The position numbers and the translations under genes are program-made. DNA of 64,000 nucleotides from Latilactobacillus fragifolii (lineage in GTDB: Bacteria > Bacillota > Bacilli > Lactobacillales > Lactobacillaceae): positions 145,100 to 209,099 of the forward strand of contig NZ_CAJOCF010000004.1 of NCBI RefSeq assembly GCF_905332535.1, read 5' to 3'. Below the pieces are notes generated by a model. That model worked only from the letters and a program-made list of their open reading frames with translations. It did no database searches and was not told where the DNA came from. Shown in pieces: positions 19,076 through 27,983 of the stretch; position 1 is the first letter of the stretch; the number at the start of each line of letters is the position of its first letter.

Positions 19076-20530
19076 TTAGTTGTCGTTATCTTTTAACAGA
19101 ATATTACCAGTTGTTGTGCTTAATGTTAAACGAGCTGCCTGCTCATTGTCATTGCGACTAAGCTGTAACATTTGATTCCCCGTACTTTGACGTTGTTCGA
19201 TCGTCTCAGTATCTGCCAGCCGGTTTTTAATCAGCCCAAAACGTGTGCGCGCATCAACGGTCATGGCCAAGGTTCGTGGCACAGCAGCTTTGATTGTCCC
19301 GTTCACTGATTTAGCTTTTAGATGTTGTAAATCAGCGATCGTCAAAGTGTTCTTGATATCGCCATTAACCGTTGAAACACTGGCGTTTAAAACTTGCGCT
19401 TGAATGAGTAAGTTACCGTTGACGGTTGTTGCCAGTAAATCATCGTAGCGACCTTGATCAAAGGTAATACCACCGTTGACGTTTTCAGCTTCCACCATTG
19501 CCGCATTAGTACTGATTAAGGTTAATTCCCCATTGGTCGTCTTCAAGTAAATATCACGACCAGTAAAGCCGTCTAATTCAACATCTCCATTCAATAACTT
19601 CACATTGGTTTGTAAGTAGTTATTGGCTGGTAAGTAGAACGTTAAATCCGCCTGAATTCGTTTGTTAGGCACTTGAAAAACCAAATCGGCATCAGTCACA
19701 TCAATTGTGCTGCGTGCTTGAAAAGCAGCAAGTGGTGTTGCTTCTGCCATTTTACCATATAACTTCACTTGGGCTGCGACTTTAACTTCTGGGCGGTCCC
19801 AGATTTGGAAATGGACACTACCGTTAGCCACTTTGACGTTAATCATTTCTGGTGTCACATCAGGATAAACAAATTCATGGCTGAACTTTTCAGTTGCCAA
19901 ACCAGGTACCTTGAAGTTCACTTCTTTCCAATCTACGTTATCCATCACTGTTTTAGCAGTATTTTTTACAAACTTACTAAAGTGGGATCCAGCTTCACCT
20001 AACTTATCACTTAATTCATCAAATGTTTCGCTAGCATTTTCTTTCCAGTCATCAGATAGGCCTAATTTTTCCGACCATTGATTTTTGGTTAGTTGACGCC
20101 GTTTTTTTTCAATTTGATTAAGTTCATCAGTCAACGCTTCACGTTTTGCTTCTAACGCATCAACCTCAGCTTGCTTTTGTAATAAGCCTGCCTTCAAGGT
20201 CTGCCGTTGAGCTGCTTTTTCACTGCTTAAACTGTCTAAGTCTTCCATCGTATCTAAAACAGTCACCTGTTCTTGGTCAGCGTGTATTTGTTGTTTTAAA
20301 GCCTGCAACTGCCGGTTGACGCCGGAAAGATTAACGGTTAATTGATGTGCTTTTTCTTCAATTGCGCTTTTGTCAACGGTTGGTTGTGCCGTTTGGTCTG
20401 TTACGGTTTCTGCTTGCTTAGGTTTTACATCTTGGTCATTTTTGGCTAAATTTTCTAATAAGACCAATGCTTCTTCTGATGTTAAAATACCTTGGTTCAC
20501 TAAGTCTAAAATTCGTTGACGTTCATTCAT
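19076..20530 (-). CDS. liaX: LiaX/YvlB-like DUF4097 protein with N-terminal helix and coiled coil
   Basis: This 484-residue protein has three parts. A SHOCT-like helical N-terminus (NERQRILDLVNQGILTSEEA) comes first. A long charged coiled coil follows (about residues 55-150; QLQALKQQIHADQEQ, LLQKQAEVDALEAKRE). A DUF4097 beta-helix-like domain (about 200-480) has repeated short strands (NGDVELDGF, NGELTLIS, NGGITFDQG, NGNLLIQ, NGDIKNTL). This matches LiaX, the surface-exposed antimicrobial-peptide sensor of the enterococcal LiaFSR system, and Bacillus YvlB. There is no signal peptide. The start is ATG 20530 after GGAGG; the frame is open five codons further. It leads the four-gene operon. Confidence 0.8.
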   Translation of the reverse strand: MNERQRILDLVNQGILTSEEALVLLENLAKNDQDVKPKQAETVTDQTAQPTVDKSAIEEKAHQLTVNLSGVNRQLQALKQQIHADQEQVTVLDTMEDLDSLSSEKAAQRQTLKAGLLQKQAEVDALEAKREALTDELNQIEKKRRQLTKNQWSEKLGLSDDWKENASETFDELSDKLGEAGSHFSKFVKNTAKTVMDNVDWKEVNFKVPGLATEKFSHEFVYPDVTPEMINVKVANGSVHFQIWDRPEVKVAAQVKLYGKMAEATPLAAFQARSTIDVTDADLVFQVPNKRIQADLTFYLPANNYLQTNVKLLNGDVELDGFTGRDIYLKTTNGELTLISTNAAMVEAENVNGGITFDQGRYDDLLATTVNGNLLIQAQVLNASVSTVNGDIKNTLTIADLQHLKAKSVNGTIKAAVPRTLAMTVDARTRFGLIKNRLADTETIEQRQSTGNQMLQLSRNDNEQAARLTLSTTTGNILLKDNDN

Positions 20531-20654
20531 TATTTTGACCTCCATTGATCATGCGTTATACTGTTTCACTTGACTATGACTCTATTATGCCGATTTTATC
20601 GTCAATTGTCATAGGTCCAAAGGTTGATTTTTATTTAGGTACCAAGCGTGAGAA

Positions 20655-20687
20655 CAAAAAAAGGCCCCCAACCGAATTGGGTGCCTA
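20655..20687 (-). terminator. Rho-independent terminator of the deoxyribosyltransferase gene
   Basis: The minus-strand stem AGGCACCCAA/TTGGGGGCCT with a TTCG loop is followed by T7. It lies 24 bases after the gene's stop. Confidence 0.88.
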
Positions 20688-20710
20688 CTGACCATACCAG
20701 CTTAAATTTT

Positions 20711-21181
20711 TTAGACAATCTTTCCTGGGTAAGGTTCACCGGTAACAAATTGGAAATCGAAGGTCGCCAATTCATCAACACTTGTTAGACATTGGGTAAT
20801 GCCTTTAGCTAACATCAGATTAATGGGGTTTGCTTGTAAATCATCTTCACAGACAAATACGATTGGTTTATGACAAGCATTCAAATAACCTATTTCAAAC
20901 GCCGTCCCGGTATCTTCATCTGCCATATCCCATAACACCACAGCCATATCTGCCAAGTCCATCGCTGTAATATCATTTTGATACGTTTGGTTAGCCCACT
21001 CATAACCACCAAACATGCCTTCTGGATCGTGATCTTCCGTCACACCCTTATATTGATGTTCTTGTGGACTATGGATGTAACCAACGGTTGGATTTTGTTT
21101 TAAAGCCGTGTATGCCCGTTCTACTAATGAAGCTTGTTTCGGTGTAAACCAGCCACCAGCTAGGTAAATTTGTTTTTGCAT
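20711..21181 (-). CDS. Nucleoside 2-deoxyribosyltransferase
   Basis: The enzyme exchanges the base of deoxyribonucleosides, a salvage activity typical of lactobacilli. The 156 residues start with KQIYLAGGWFTPKQASL, like the lactobacillus enzyme's N-terminus. They contain a YNND-like YQNDITAMDLADM segment and the catalytic glutamate in DTGTAFEIGYLNA (about residue 98). The C-terminal sequence (FDFQFVTGEPY) also resembles the family end. The gene sits between phoU and the lia-like operon, without an obvious functional link. Residue-level preference (purine only or all bases) cannot be decided here. Confidence 0.88.
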   Translation of the reverse strand: MQKQIYLAGGWFTPKQASLVERAYTALKQNPTVGYIHSPQEHQYKGVTEDHDPEGMFGGYEWANQTYQNDITAMDLADMAVVLWDMADEDTGTAFEIGYLNACHKPIVFVCEDDLQANPINLMLAKGITQCLTSVDELATFDFQFVTGEPYPGKIV

Positions 21182-21195
21182 TGTGATTCCCCCAC

Positions 21196-21238
21196 GAAAA
21201 AAGCGACGATCAAGTCGGCCTTGCCATCGCTTTTTTAA
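21196..21238 (-). terminator. Rho-independent terminator after phoU
   Basis: The stem AAAAAAGCGA...TCGCTTTTTT has an inner CAAG/CTTG pairing and can work in both directions. It closes the pst-phoU operon. Confidence 0.82.
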
Positions 21239-21254
21239 TTTTTAATTGCGTTGT

Positions 21255-21932
21255 TTAGAACTCGTCTTCTTGTGCACTAGAATTTAATTCGATTACTTTC
21301 CCCGTTCTGAGGTAAACAATCCATTCACAGATGTTGGTAACGTAATCACCAATCCGTTCAAGATAACTAGCGACTAACATGTAGTCCATACTACCGACGA
21401 CCGTTTCTGAATCACGTTGCATTTCTTTAATACAGTCGTCATAAATATTGTCAGAATAAGCATTGATTGCAACGTCTTCATCGGCAATCTTAATCGCCTT
21501 CTTACGGTCTTCTTTGACATATGCGTCCAATACTTCTTCGACCATTTGTTTCACCTTATCCGCCATGTCCGCAATATCTTTTTCGATATCGGGTACGCGG
21601 GTATTTCCCTTCACCCGAATCGTTGATTTCGCAATTGAAACGGCATGATCGCCCATCCGTTCTAAATCTGAACTGGCCTTCATGATTGTGACAATCATGC
21701 GTAGGTCAGTTGAGACCGGTTGTTGAAGTGCAATTAATTCAAAACTCTTACGTTCCAAATCGGTTTCCCGTTCATTAATCTTATGATCGTCAGCAATCAC
21801 CTCGCGTGCGAGTTGCTTATCGTGATTAATGAAGGCTTTAACGGATTTATAGATGGCTTCGTTGACCATCATCCCCATTTCGGAGAAACGAACGTGTAAA
21901 TCGTTTAATTCATCTTCAAAAAGTCGTCTCAT
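21255..21932 (-). CDS. phoU: Phosphate signalling protein PhoU
   Basis: PhoU links the Pst transporter to the PhoR sensor and limits phosphate uptake. The 225-residue all-helical protein has the duplicated three-helix bundle with metal-binding motifs: ELNDLHVRFSEMG, KASSDLERMGDHAVSIAK in the first half and ASYLERIGDYVTNICEW in the second. Length is normal. It is the last gene of the pst operon, 18 bases after the second pstB, and is followed by a terminator. Confidence 0.96.
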   Translation of the reverse strand: MRRLFEDELNDLHVRFSEMGMMVNEAIYKSVKAFINHDKQLAREVIADDHKINERETDLERKSFELIALQQPVSTDLRMIVTIMKASSDLERMGDHAVSIAKSTIRVKGNTRVPDIEKDIADMADKVKQMVEEVLDAYVKEDRKKAIKIADEDVAINAYSDNIYDDCIKEMQRDSETVVGSMDYMLVASYLERIGDYVTNICEWIVYLRTGKVIELNSSAQEDEF

Positions 21933-21950
21933 TTGTTTTTCCCTTCTTTC

Positions 21951-22709
21951 TTAGCCAAACCGGCCACTGATGTAATCTTCCGTTTCTTTTTCGGTAGGGT
22001 TCAAGAAAATCTTCTTCGTTGATGCATATTCAATCAATTCACCTTGTAAAAAGAATGCTGTCTTATCCGAAATACGAGAAGCCTGATGCATATTATGCGT
22101 CACCATTATAATGGTATACTGTTGGCGCAATTCTAGCAACATATTTTCTATTTTAGCACTTGAAATAGGGTCTAAAGCAGAAGTAGGTTCATCCATTAAG
22201 ATTACTTTAGGTTTAACAGCCAACACGCGGGCAATGCAAACCCGTTGTTGTTGCCCACCAGAAAGTGATAGTGCACTTTCGTGTAACTTATCTTTCACGT
22301 CGTCCCAAACGGCCGCTTGTTTCAAACTACTTTCAACGGCTTCATCTAAGACCCGGTGATCTTTAACACCGGATAGGCGTAAGCCATAAATCACATTGTC
22401 ATAGATTGAAAAAGGAAAAGGATTTGGTTGTTGAAACACCATGCCAACTTCTTTCCGTAACTTAACGGTGTCCATTTCAGGCGCATAAATATCTTGGCCG
22501 TTCAATAAAAATTTACCAGTCACCTTTGCCGAGTCGATTAAATCATTCATTCGATTCAAACAGCGCAAGTAGGTTGATTTCCCACAACCAGATGGCCCAA
22601 TCAACGCCGTAATTTCATTTTCAACAAAATCCATATTAATCCCTTTTAAGGCCTCATTCTTACCATAGAATAAATGCACATCTGCGGATTCAATAATCTT
22701 ATTTGCCAC
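21951..22709 (-). CDS. pstB: Phosphate ABC transporter ATP-binding protein PstB (second copy)
   Basis: This 252-residue ABC ATPase powers phosphate import. Walker A is [13 protein letters not shown], the signature is [16 protein letters not shown], and Walker B is [13 protein letters not shown]. Translation starts at GTG 22709 after AAGGAGG. A second pstB lies directly upstream, and the duplication is common in Firmicutes. The two copies differ clearly in sequence, so they are old paralogues and not a recent repeat. Confidence 0.95.
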   Translation of the reverse strand: MANKIIESADVHLFYGKNEALKGINMDFVENEITALIGPSGCGKSTYLRCLNRMNDLIDSAKVTGKFLLNGQDIYAPEMDTVKLRKEVGMVFQQPNPFPFSIYDNVIYGLRLSGVKDHRVLDEAVESSLKQAAVWDDVKDKLHESALSLSGGQQQRVCIARVLAVKPKVILMDEPTSALDPISSAKIENMLLELRQQYTIIMVTHNMHQASRISDKTAFFLQGELIEYASTKKIFLNPTEKETEDYISGRFG

Positions 22710-22729
22710 GGGGCAAACCTCCTTGCGTC

Positions 22730-23539
22730 CTAGCCAAAGTGACCAGAAACATAATCTTCGGCCGCTTTAATCTTGGGCCGGGTAAACATTTTGCGTGTTT
22801 CGTCGAATTCAAGTGCGTGTCCCGAATGGAAAAAGGCGGTATAGTCACTGATGCGCGCTGCTTGTTGCATGTTATGCGTCACAATCACGATTGTAAATTC
22901 TTCTTTTAAACGGATTAAGGTTTCTTCAACCGTATTCGTTGAAATGGGATCGAGCGCTGAAGCAGGTTCGTCCAGTAATAAAATATCAGGTTTCATCGCA
23001 ATTGCCCGGGCAATACATAACCGTTGTTGTTGCCCACCAGATAGCGCCAACGCACTTTTCCCTAATGAATCTTTGACTTGATCCCACAAAGCAGCTTGTT
23101 TGAGCGTTGTTTCAACCACTTCATCAAGGTACTTTTTATCTTTTTGTCCATGTTGTTTCAAGGCAAAGGTGATATTGTCATAGATTGATTTTGCAAATGG
23201 GTTCGGCCGTTGGAACACCATGCCAATATGTTCACGCATCTTATAAACATCAACCTCATCACTATTAATGTTCAAGCCGCGATACATAATCTTTCCCGTT
23301 ACACGCGTATTGGCAATATTGTCATTCATCCGGTTCAGACTGCGAAGATACGTTGACTTTCCTGAGCCAGAAGCCCCGATTAATGCGGTAATTCGATAGC
23401 GTTCAAACTGCAATGACGCATCGTGCATCGCGTGTTTTTCGCCATAGTAGACGTTTAACTTTTCAGTTGATAAGGCAATTTCATGTTTTGGTTCGTCTAA
23501 GTGTTTAATGTGCGTTTTTGTTAAGTCATAATCTGCCAT
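22730..23539 (-). CDS. pstB: Phosphate ABC transporter ATP-binding protein PstB (first copy)
   Basis: The 269-residue ABC ATPase has Walker [14 protein letters not shown], signature [16 protein letters not shown] and Walker [14 protein letters not shown]. It carries about 17 more residues at the N-terminus than the second copy ([18 protein letters not shown]), which are hydrophilic. It lies 9 bases downstream of pstA with AGGAG as ribosome site. It may form a heterodimer with the other PstB or replace it in different conditions; the sequence does not decide. Confidence 0.95.
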   Translation of the reverse strand: MADYDLTKTHIKHLDEPKHEIALSTEKLNVYYGEKHAMHDASLQFERYRITALIGASGSGKSTYLRSLNRMNDNIANTRVTGKIMYRGLNINSDEVDVYKMREHIGMVFQRPNPFAKSIYDNITFALKQHGQKDKKYLDEVVETTLKQAALWDQVKDSLGKSALALSGGQQQRLCIARAIAMKPDILLLDEPASALDPISTNTVEETLIRLKEEFTIVIVTHNMQQAARISDYTAFFHSGHALEFDETRKMFTRPKIKAAEDYVSGHFG

Positions 23540-23548
23540 TATTTTCTC

Positions 23549-24433
23549 CTATGCTGCTGTCATTTTACGATAGACGCGCTTGCCGATGACCCGTGCTAAC
23601 CAGTTAAATAGTAAAACGGCGATAATTAAGACGGCAGAGGCACCAGCAGAAACGGCGGTGGCATCTGGCATGATCCCTTCCGAATTAATCTTCCAAATGT
23701 GCACCGCTAGTGTTTCAGCAGGTCGCAAAGGGTTCAACGGACTCGCAATGTACATTGGATTCCAATTGGTAAAATCGAGTGATGGCGCACTTTGTCCTGC
23801 GGTATAAATCAACGCAGCAGCTTCCCCGAAAATCCGCCCAGCGCCTAGAATCATCCCAGTGATAATATTTGGTAAGGCTTCTGGGATAATGACGTGTTTC
23901 ACCGTTTCATAACGTGATAACCCAAGTGCAAGCCCAGCTTCACGTTGCGTAAAGTGAATTGACTTTAACGCATCTTCCACATTGCGCGTTAGCAATGGTA
24001 AGTTAAAGACCGTCAAGGCCAACGCCCCAGCTAAAATTGAAAAACCTAATTTAAATTGGATAACAAAGACCAAAAAGCCGAACAAACCAACTACAACGGA
24101 TGGTAAAGAACTTAACACTTCAATTGCCGTCCGGACAACATTGGTCACCCAGTTCTTAGGTGCATATTCTGCGAGATAAATCCCAGCCCCAATTGATAGC
24201 GGCACTGAAATTACCATCGCCAAAATTAATAGATAAAATGAATTGAATAGCTGAACACCAATCCCGCCACCTTTAGTAAAGGTTTGCGCAGGTTTCGTTA
24301 AAAACTGCCATGTGACATGGGGCAATCCGCGCACCAAGATATAACCAAGTAAACTTGCTAATAATAATACGATTAACCCCGCGATGACCGTTAAGACACC
24401 GGTGGCAACTTTATCCCATTTTTTTGCATCCAT
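23549..24433 (-). CDS. pstA: Phosphate ABC transporter permease PstA
   Basis: The 294-residue inner permease has six membrane helices and the ABC-permease EAA loop (EAGLALGLSRYETVKHVIIPEALPNIITG, about residues 180-208). It pairs with PstC to form the phosphate channel. Its ATG shares one base with the pstC stop (TAATG), giving translational coupling and likely equal amounts of the two permeases. Confidence 0.95.
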   Translation of the reverse strand: MDAKKWDKVATGVLTVIAGLIVLLLASLLGYILVRGLPHVTWQFLTKPAQTFTKGGGIGVQLFNSFYLLILAMVISVPLSIGAGIYLAEYAPKNWVTNVVRTAIEVLSSLPSVVVGLFGFLVFVIQFKLGFSILAGALALTVFNLPLLTRNVEDALKSIHFTQREAGLALGLSRYETVKHVIIPEALPNIITGMILGAGRIFGEAAALIYTAGQSAPSLDFTNWNPMYIASPLNPLRPAETLAVHIWKINSEGIMPDATAVSAGASAVLIIAVLLFNWLARVIGKRVYRKMTAA

Positions 24434-25356
24434 TAGCGACCCATTGCTCCCTTCCGACCAATTAAACGAACTAATAAATTAAATAGTAGTGACATTAATA
24501 ACAGGAGTAATGCCAATGACCAAAGTGCATTATTGGCTAATGAGCCCATGACGGTGTTCCCAATGCCCATCGTTAACACACTGGTTAACGTTGAAGCTGG
24601 TGTAATCAAGTTATGTGGCAATAAAGCCGCGTTGCCAATGACCATTTGTACGGCTAGTGCTTCCCCAAAAGCCCGCGCCATTCCGAAGACAACGCCGGTT
24701 AAAATCCCGGGGGTGGCTGCTTTTAAAACCACTTTCCATGTTGTTTGCCAACGCGTTGCACCTAGAGCAAGCGATGCTTCTCGATAATGCCGTGGCACAC
24801 TCTTGAGTGCGTCAACGGTCATCGATGTCACGGTTGGTAAAATCATCACGAATAAGACACAAGTCCCAGCAAGGATGCCAAAGCCACTACCGCCAAATAG
24901 ATGCCGGACAGCTGGCACAATCACGGATAATCCGATAAACCCGTAGACGACTGATGGAATACCAACGAGTAACTCCATCACCGGTTGCAATAATTTCTCG
25001 CCCCGTTTAGGTGAAATCTCAGTCATAAAAATACCAGCGCCAATTGCAAACGGGGTTGCTAATAAAGCCGCTAGGAAGGTCACGCCAAATGACCCCATAA
25101 TCATTGGTAAGGCGCCCACTTCTGGTCGACCATGACTATCTTTTAAACTTGGATTCCAATTCGCTTCTGTTAAAAAGCGGCCCAGATTGATTTTATCTTT
25201 AAAGAAAGTCGCTAATCCTTTTGAAGCGACGAAGTAGAAAATGGCGAGCACAATGAATACGATTAAACTAATACAGAATAAACTGATTAATTTGCCTCGT
25301 GTTTCACTTTTGGCTGCGCGTGATTTCTTAAGTAAACTTGCTTTGATTGGATCCAT
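24433..25356 (-). CDS. pstC: Phosphate ABC transporter permease PstC
   Basis: The 307-residue permease has six membrane helices and the EAA loop YREASLALGATRWQTTWKVVLKAATPGILTG (about residues 198-228). The start is placed at ATG 25356, six bases from GGGGG. An adjacent in-frame ATG at 25359 is three bases from it, and longer frames upstream would overlap pstS. It begins 11 bases after the pstS stop. Confidence 0.93.
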   Translation of the reverse strand: MDPIKASLLKKSRAAKSETRGKLISLFCISLIVFIVLAIFYFVASKGLATFFKDKINLGRFLTEANWNPSLKDSHGRPEVGALPMIMGSFGVTFLAALLATPFAIGAGIFMTEISPKRGEKLLQPVMELLVGIPSVVYGFIGLSVIVPAVRHLFGGSGFGILAGTCVLFVMILPTVTSMTVDALKSVPRHYREASLALGATRWQTTWKVVLKAATPGILTGVVFGMARAFGEALAVQMVIGNAALLPHNLITPASTLTSVLTMGIGNTVMGSLANNALWSLALLLLLMSLLFNLLVRLIGRKGAMGR

Positions 25357-25366
25357 CATTGGCCCC

Positions 25367-26227
25367 CTACTTAACCTTTGTAATTGTACCATCCACTGAC
25401 CGTTCAACCGCCATCTTCGTCACTGGAATGTACCCCATCTTACCGACTTGTTTATGTTGAACGTCATCTGATAGGACATACGCCAAGAAACGTTTCGTCA
25501 AGCCAGTTGGTTGCCCCTTGGTGTAAACATGTTCATAAGACCAAATTGGCCATGCATTGGTCATCACATTTTGATCTGTTGGTGCCACCCCATCTAACTT
25601 CACAGTCGCAATCGAACGATCGACATATGAAAAAGCGAGATAGCTAATTGCACCTGGTGTATTGGCAACAATTGAGCGCACCATTCCTGTTGAATCTTGT
25701 TCTTGAGCGGGTTTAGTCTTACGCGACTTCATCACTGATTTTTCAAACGTCGTCCGCGTGCCACTTCCTTGGGCCCGGTTCACTAAAACGACTGGTTGAT
25801 CTGGTCCGCCAACGGCTTGCCAGTTATCAATTTCGCCACTAAAAAGCTGCGCGAGTTGTGTCAACGTTAAGTTTTTAACCCCTAGTTTTTTATTAATGAT
25901 TGGGGTGATGCCGACAACGGCCACGCGATGGTCGACCAGCTCGTCTGCTTTAATGCCGGCCTTTTCTTCGGCAAATAAATCAGAATTCCCCATCTGGACA
26001 GCACCGGATTGAATCTGACTTAAGCCAGTCCCAGAACCGCCCCCTTGGACGTTAATAAACTGACCACTGTGATCAGCACTGTATTGTTCAGCTAATGCTT
26101 CAATTAGTGGCTGCAAGGCTGATGAGCCTACTGCCGTTACGGACTGACCATTTTGTTTAGATTGACAACCGGCCAATAGTAATAAACTGAATGTAACTAA
26201 TAAGCCAATAACATTACGTTTGCGCAT
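25367..26227 (-). CDS. pstS: Phosphate-binding lipoprotein PstS
   Basis: The extracellular phosphate receptor is a 286-residue lipoprotein. A signal peptide (RKRNVIGLLVTFSLLLLAGC) ends in the lipobox LLAGC at about residue 20. Phosphate-binding loops AVGSSALQPLI, QGGGSGTGLSQI and AQGSGTRTTFEK are present. The start at 26227 follows GGAGG, and an upstream in-frame extension of 14 codons is not supported. The upstream region holds phased TTTACA repeats, which suggests direct activation by PhoP at low phosphate. Confidence 0.95.
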   Translation of the reverse strand: MRKRNVIGLLVTFSLLLLAGCQSKQNGQSVTAVGSSALQPLIEALAEQYSADHSGQFINVQGGGSGTGLSQIQSGAVQMGNSDLFAEEKAGIKADELVDHRVAVVGITPIINKKLGVKNLTLTQLAQLFSGEIDNWQAVGGPDQPVVLVNRAQGSGTRTTFEKSVMKSRKTKPAQEQDSTGMVRSIVANTPGAISYLAFSYVDRSIATVKLDGVAPTDQNVMTNAWPIWSYEHVYTKGQPTGLTKRFLAYVLSDDVQHKQVGKMGYIPVTKMAVERSVDGTITKVK

Positions 26228-26267
26228 GTTAATCCTCCACGAATTCCATTTAAACCTTATGCGTTCC

Positions 26268-26321
26268 ATTATAAAAAAGGTTTGTAAAAACTAGGCCTAT
26301 CGAATGTAAATTTTGTGTAAA
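26268..26321 (-). promoter_or_regulatory. PhoP-binding region (Pho box) and -10 element of pstS
   Basis: On the minus strand the hexamer TTTACA occurs at 26321-26316, 26310-26305 and 26288-26283. The starts are 11 and 22 bases apart, so all lie on one DNA face. A TATAAT element is at 26273-26268. No good -35 is visible, as expected for a promoter that needs PhoP. The repeat unit and spacing fit the Gram-positive Pho box TT(A/T/C)ACA. The first repeat covers the last bases of phoR. Confidence 0.7.
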
Positions 26322-27983
26322 TCAGGTAATTGGTAGTTTCAAAATGAATTCACTCCCAACACCTAATTGACTTTCTACTGTCAACTGGCCCCCTAAGTTG
26401 GCCGTAATCTCGTTAGCAATTGCTAATCCTAGACCGGTTCCGCTCTTATGCGTCGCACGCGCTTGATCAACACGATAGAAGCGTTCAAATATTCTTTCCT
26501 GTAAGTCACTTGGAATACCTAAACCAGTATCAACAACGCGGATGACAATTTGATCTTTTTCAAGTTGTGCGGCAACCACCAACGAGCCGTTTTGTTTATT
26601 ATACGTGATGGCATTCGCAATTAGGTTTTTCAGGACTTGATTAAACTTCATTTTTTGGATTTTAATCTCTAAATCTACCGGAATATCAACGGAAACATGT
26701 AACTGCTTTTTTTGTACCTTTTGTTGCAACAATTTAAGATTAGCTTGCACCAATTCACGGACGTTCACAAGTTGTTCTTGCGATTGGCTCTTGTGATCCA
26801 AATGCGAAAGCGCAAGAATATCTTGAATTAACGCAGTCAACCGCGTACTTTCGTCATAGATGATTTGTAAGAATTGCTTCTGCGTAGCAGGATCGTTTGC
26901 CGCACCGGCTAATAACGTCTCAGCAAAGCCGGTAATAGCGGTCACTGGTGTCTTCAATTCATGACTAACGTTGCTAACAAAGTCCAACTGCATCTGTTCA
27001 ACGCGCCGGGCATCGGTTAAATCATACAAAATGACTAGGGCTTGGAACTTCGATTTCACCGTATTGAGTTGGACAACATTCGCATCCACGTACCGTTCTT
27101 GGTTTTGAATCAATTGTATTTCTTGATGGTGACTCTTTCGGTATCGAAACGTGTGTTCAATCATCCGGGTTAATTCATACGTCTTGATATCATCGATATA
27201 GGGATGTTTCTCAGCGGCAATCGTCGTCTCCAATAACCGAGCCATCGCCTCATTGTGTAAGACGACTTCACGATTTTCATTAACCACCATGACGCCGACT
27301 GGTAAATGGTCAATTAAGCGGTCAAAACTGCCCTGTTGCATAGCAATTTTCTGTCGCATATGCCGCATATCACCGTTTAATTTATTAATTTCTTGCGCTA
27401 GCACATATAATGAGGCATCTTTTTGAAAAATAATTGGTTCGGGGACTTCTTCATGCCGAATATGATGGATATTAGCCACCAAAATTTTCAAGTGGTCAAA
27501 GAAATGCCGGCGTTGACGCCAGAAACGGTACAGAAAAATCCAGCTCCCGACTAAATAGATAATCGTGACCGATAAAGCAATCTTCGGCCACGTATGCCAA
27601 AATTGTTGTTGTGGCACTACCAAGACAAAGTTTGGCTGATCTGCTTGATGTACGTAAAACAAATACGGTTGCTTATCAACCGTTTGCCGCGTGCTAAAAT
27701 TAGCAGTCGAATGATTCCGATTGACAATGTCAGTTACTGCTTGTTGTAACTTTGTTTTATTCGGCGATTTAGGCGTTAAAACTTGTAAATCATTTTGCCG
27801 TAACCACTTTTGCCGATCAAACTGTGGTTGTTTAATGATTAGCGCGTAATCGGCGCCCCGTTCTTTTAACATCGCGGCTTGTTGTTGGGCAATCACTAAA
27901 TTGATAAGCACCATAAATCCTATGTAAATAGCCACTAAAATAGTGGCTAGCTGATAAAATCTAAATTGATCATGTTTGGTCAT
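26322..27983 (-). CDS. phoR: Phosphate sensor histidine kinase PhoR
   Basis: The 553-residue membrane kinase has two N-terminal membrane helices (about residues 10-30 and 160-180) that flank an extracellular domain. A PAS domain follows (GVMVVNENREVVLHNEAMARLLE), then HisKA with phospho-His in FVSNVSHELKTPVTAITGF. The HATPase domain ends with GLGIPSDLQERIFERFYRVD and GTGLGLAIA. The start is ATG 27983, 9 bases from GGAGG, and overlaps phoP by 14 bases. PhoR and PhoP act with PhoU and Pst to sense phosphate. Confidence 0.95.
   Translation of the reverse strand: MTKHDQFRFYQLATILVAIYIGFMVLINLVIAQQQAAMLKERGADYALIIKQPQFDRQKWLRQNDLQVLTPKSPNKTKLQQAVTDIVNRNHSTANFSTRQTVDKQPYLFYVHQADQPNFVLVVPQQQFWHTWPKIALSVTIIYLVGSWIFLYRFWRQRRHFFDHLKILVANIHHIRHEEVPEPIIFQKDASLYVLAQEINKLNGDMRHMRQKIAMQQGSFDRLIDHLPVGVMVVNENREVVLHNEAMARLLETTIAAEKHPYIDDIKTYELTRMIEHTFRYRKSHHQEIQLIQNQERYVDANVVQLNTVKSKFQALVILYDLTDARRVEQMQLDFVSNVSHELKTPVTAITGFAETLLAGAANDPATQKQFLQIIYDESTRLTALIQDILALSHLDHKSQSQEQLVNVRELVQANLKLLQQKVQKKQLHVSVDIPVDLEIKIQKMKFNQVLKNLIANAITYNKQNGSLVVAAQLEKDQIVIRVVDTGLGIPSDLQERIFERFYRVDQARATHKSGTGLGLAIANEITANLGGQLTVESQLGVGSEFILKLPIT

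Noticed and set aside
21951..23539. Recent tandem duplication of pstB
   Set aside because: The two copies differ widely in sequence and in N-terminus. Double pstB is an old and common arrangement in Firmicutes.
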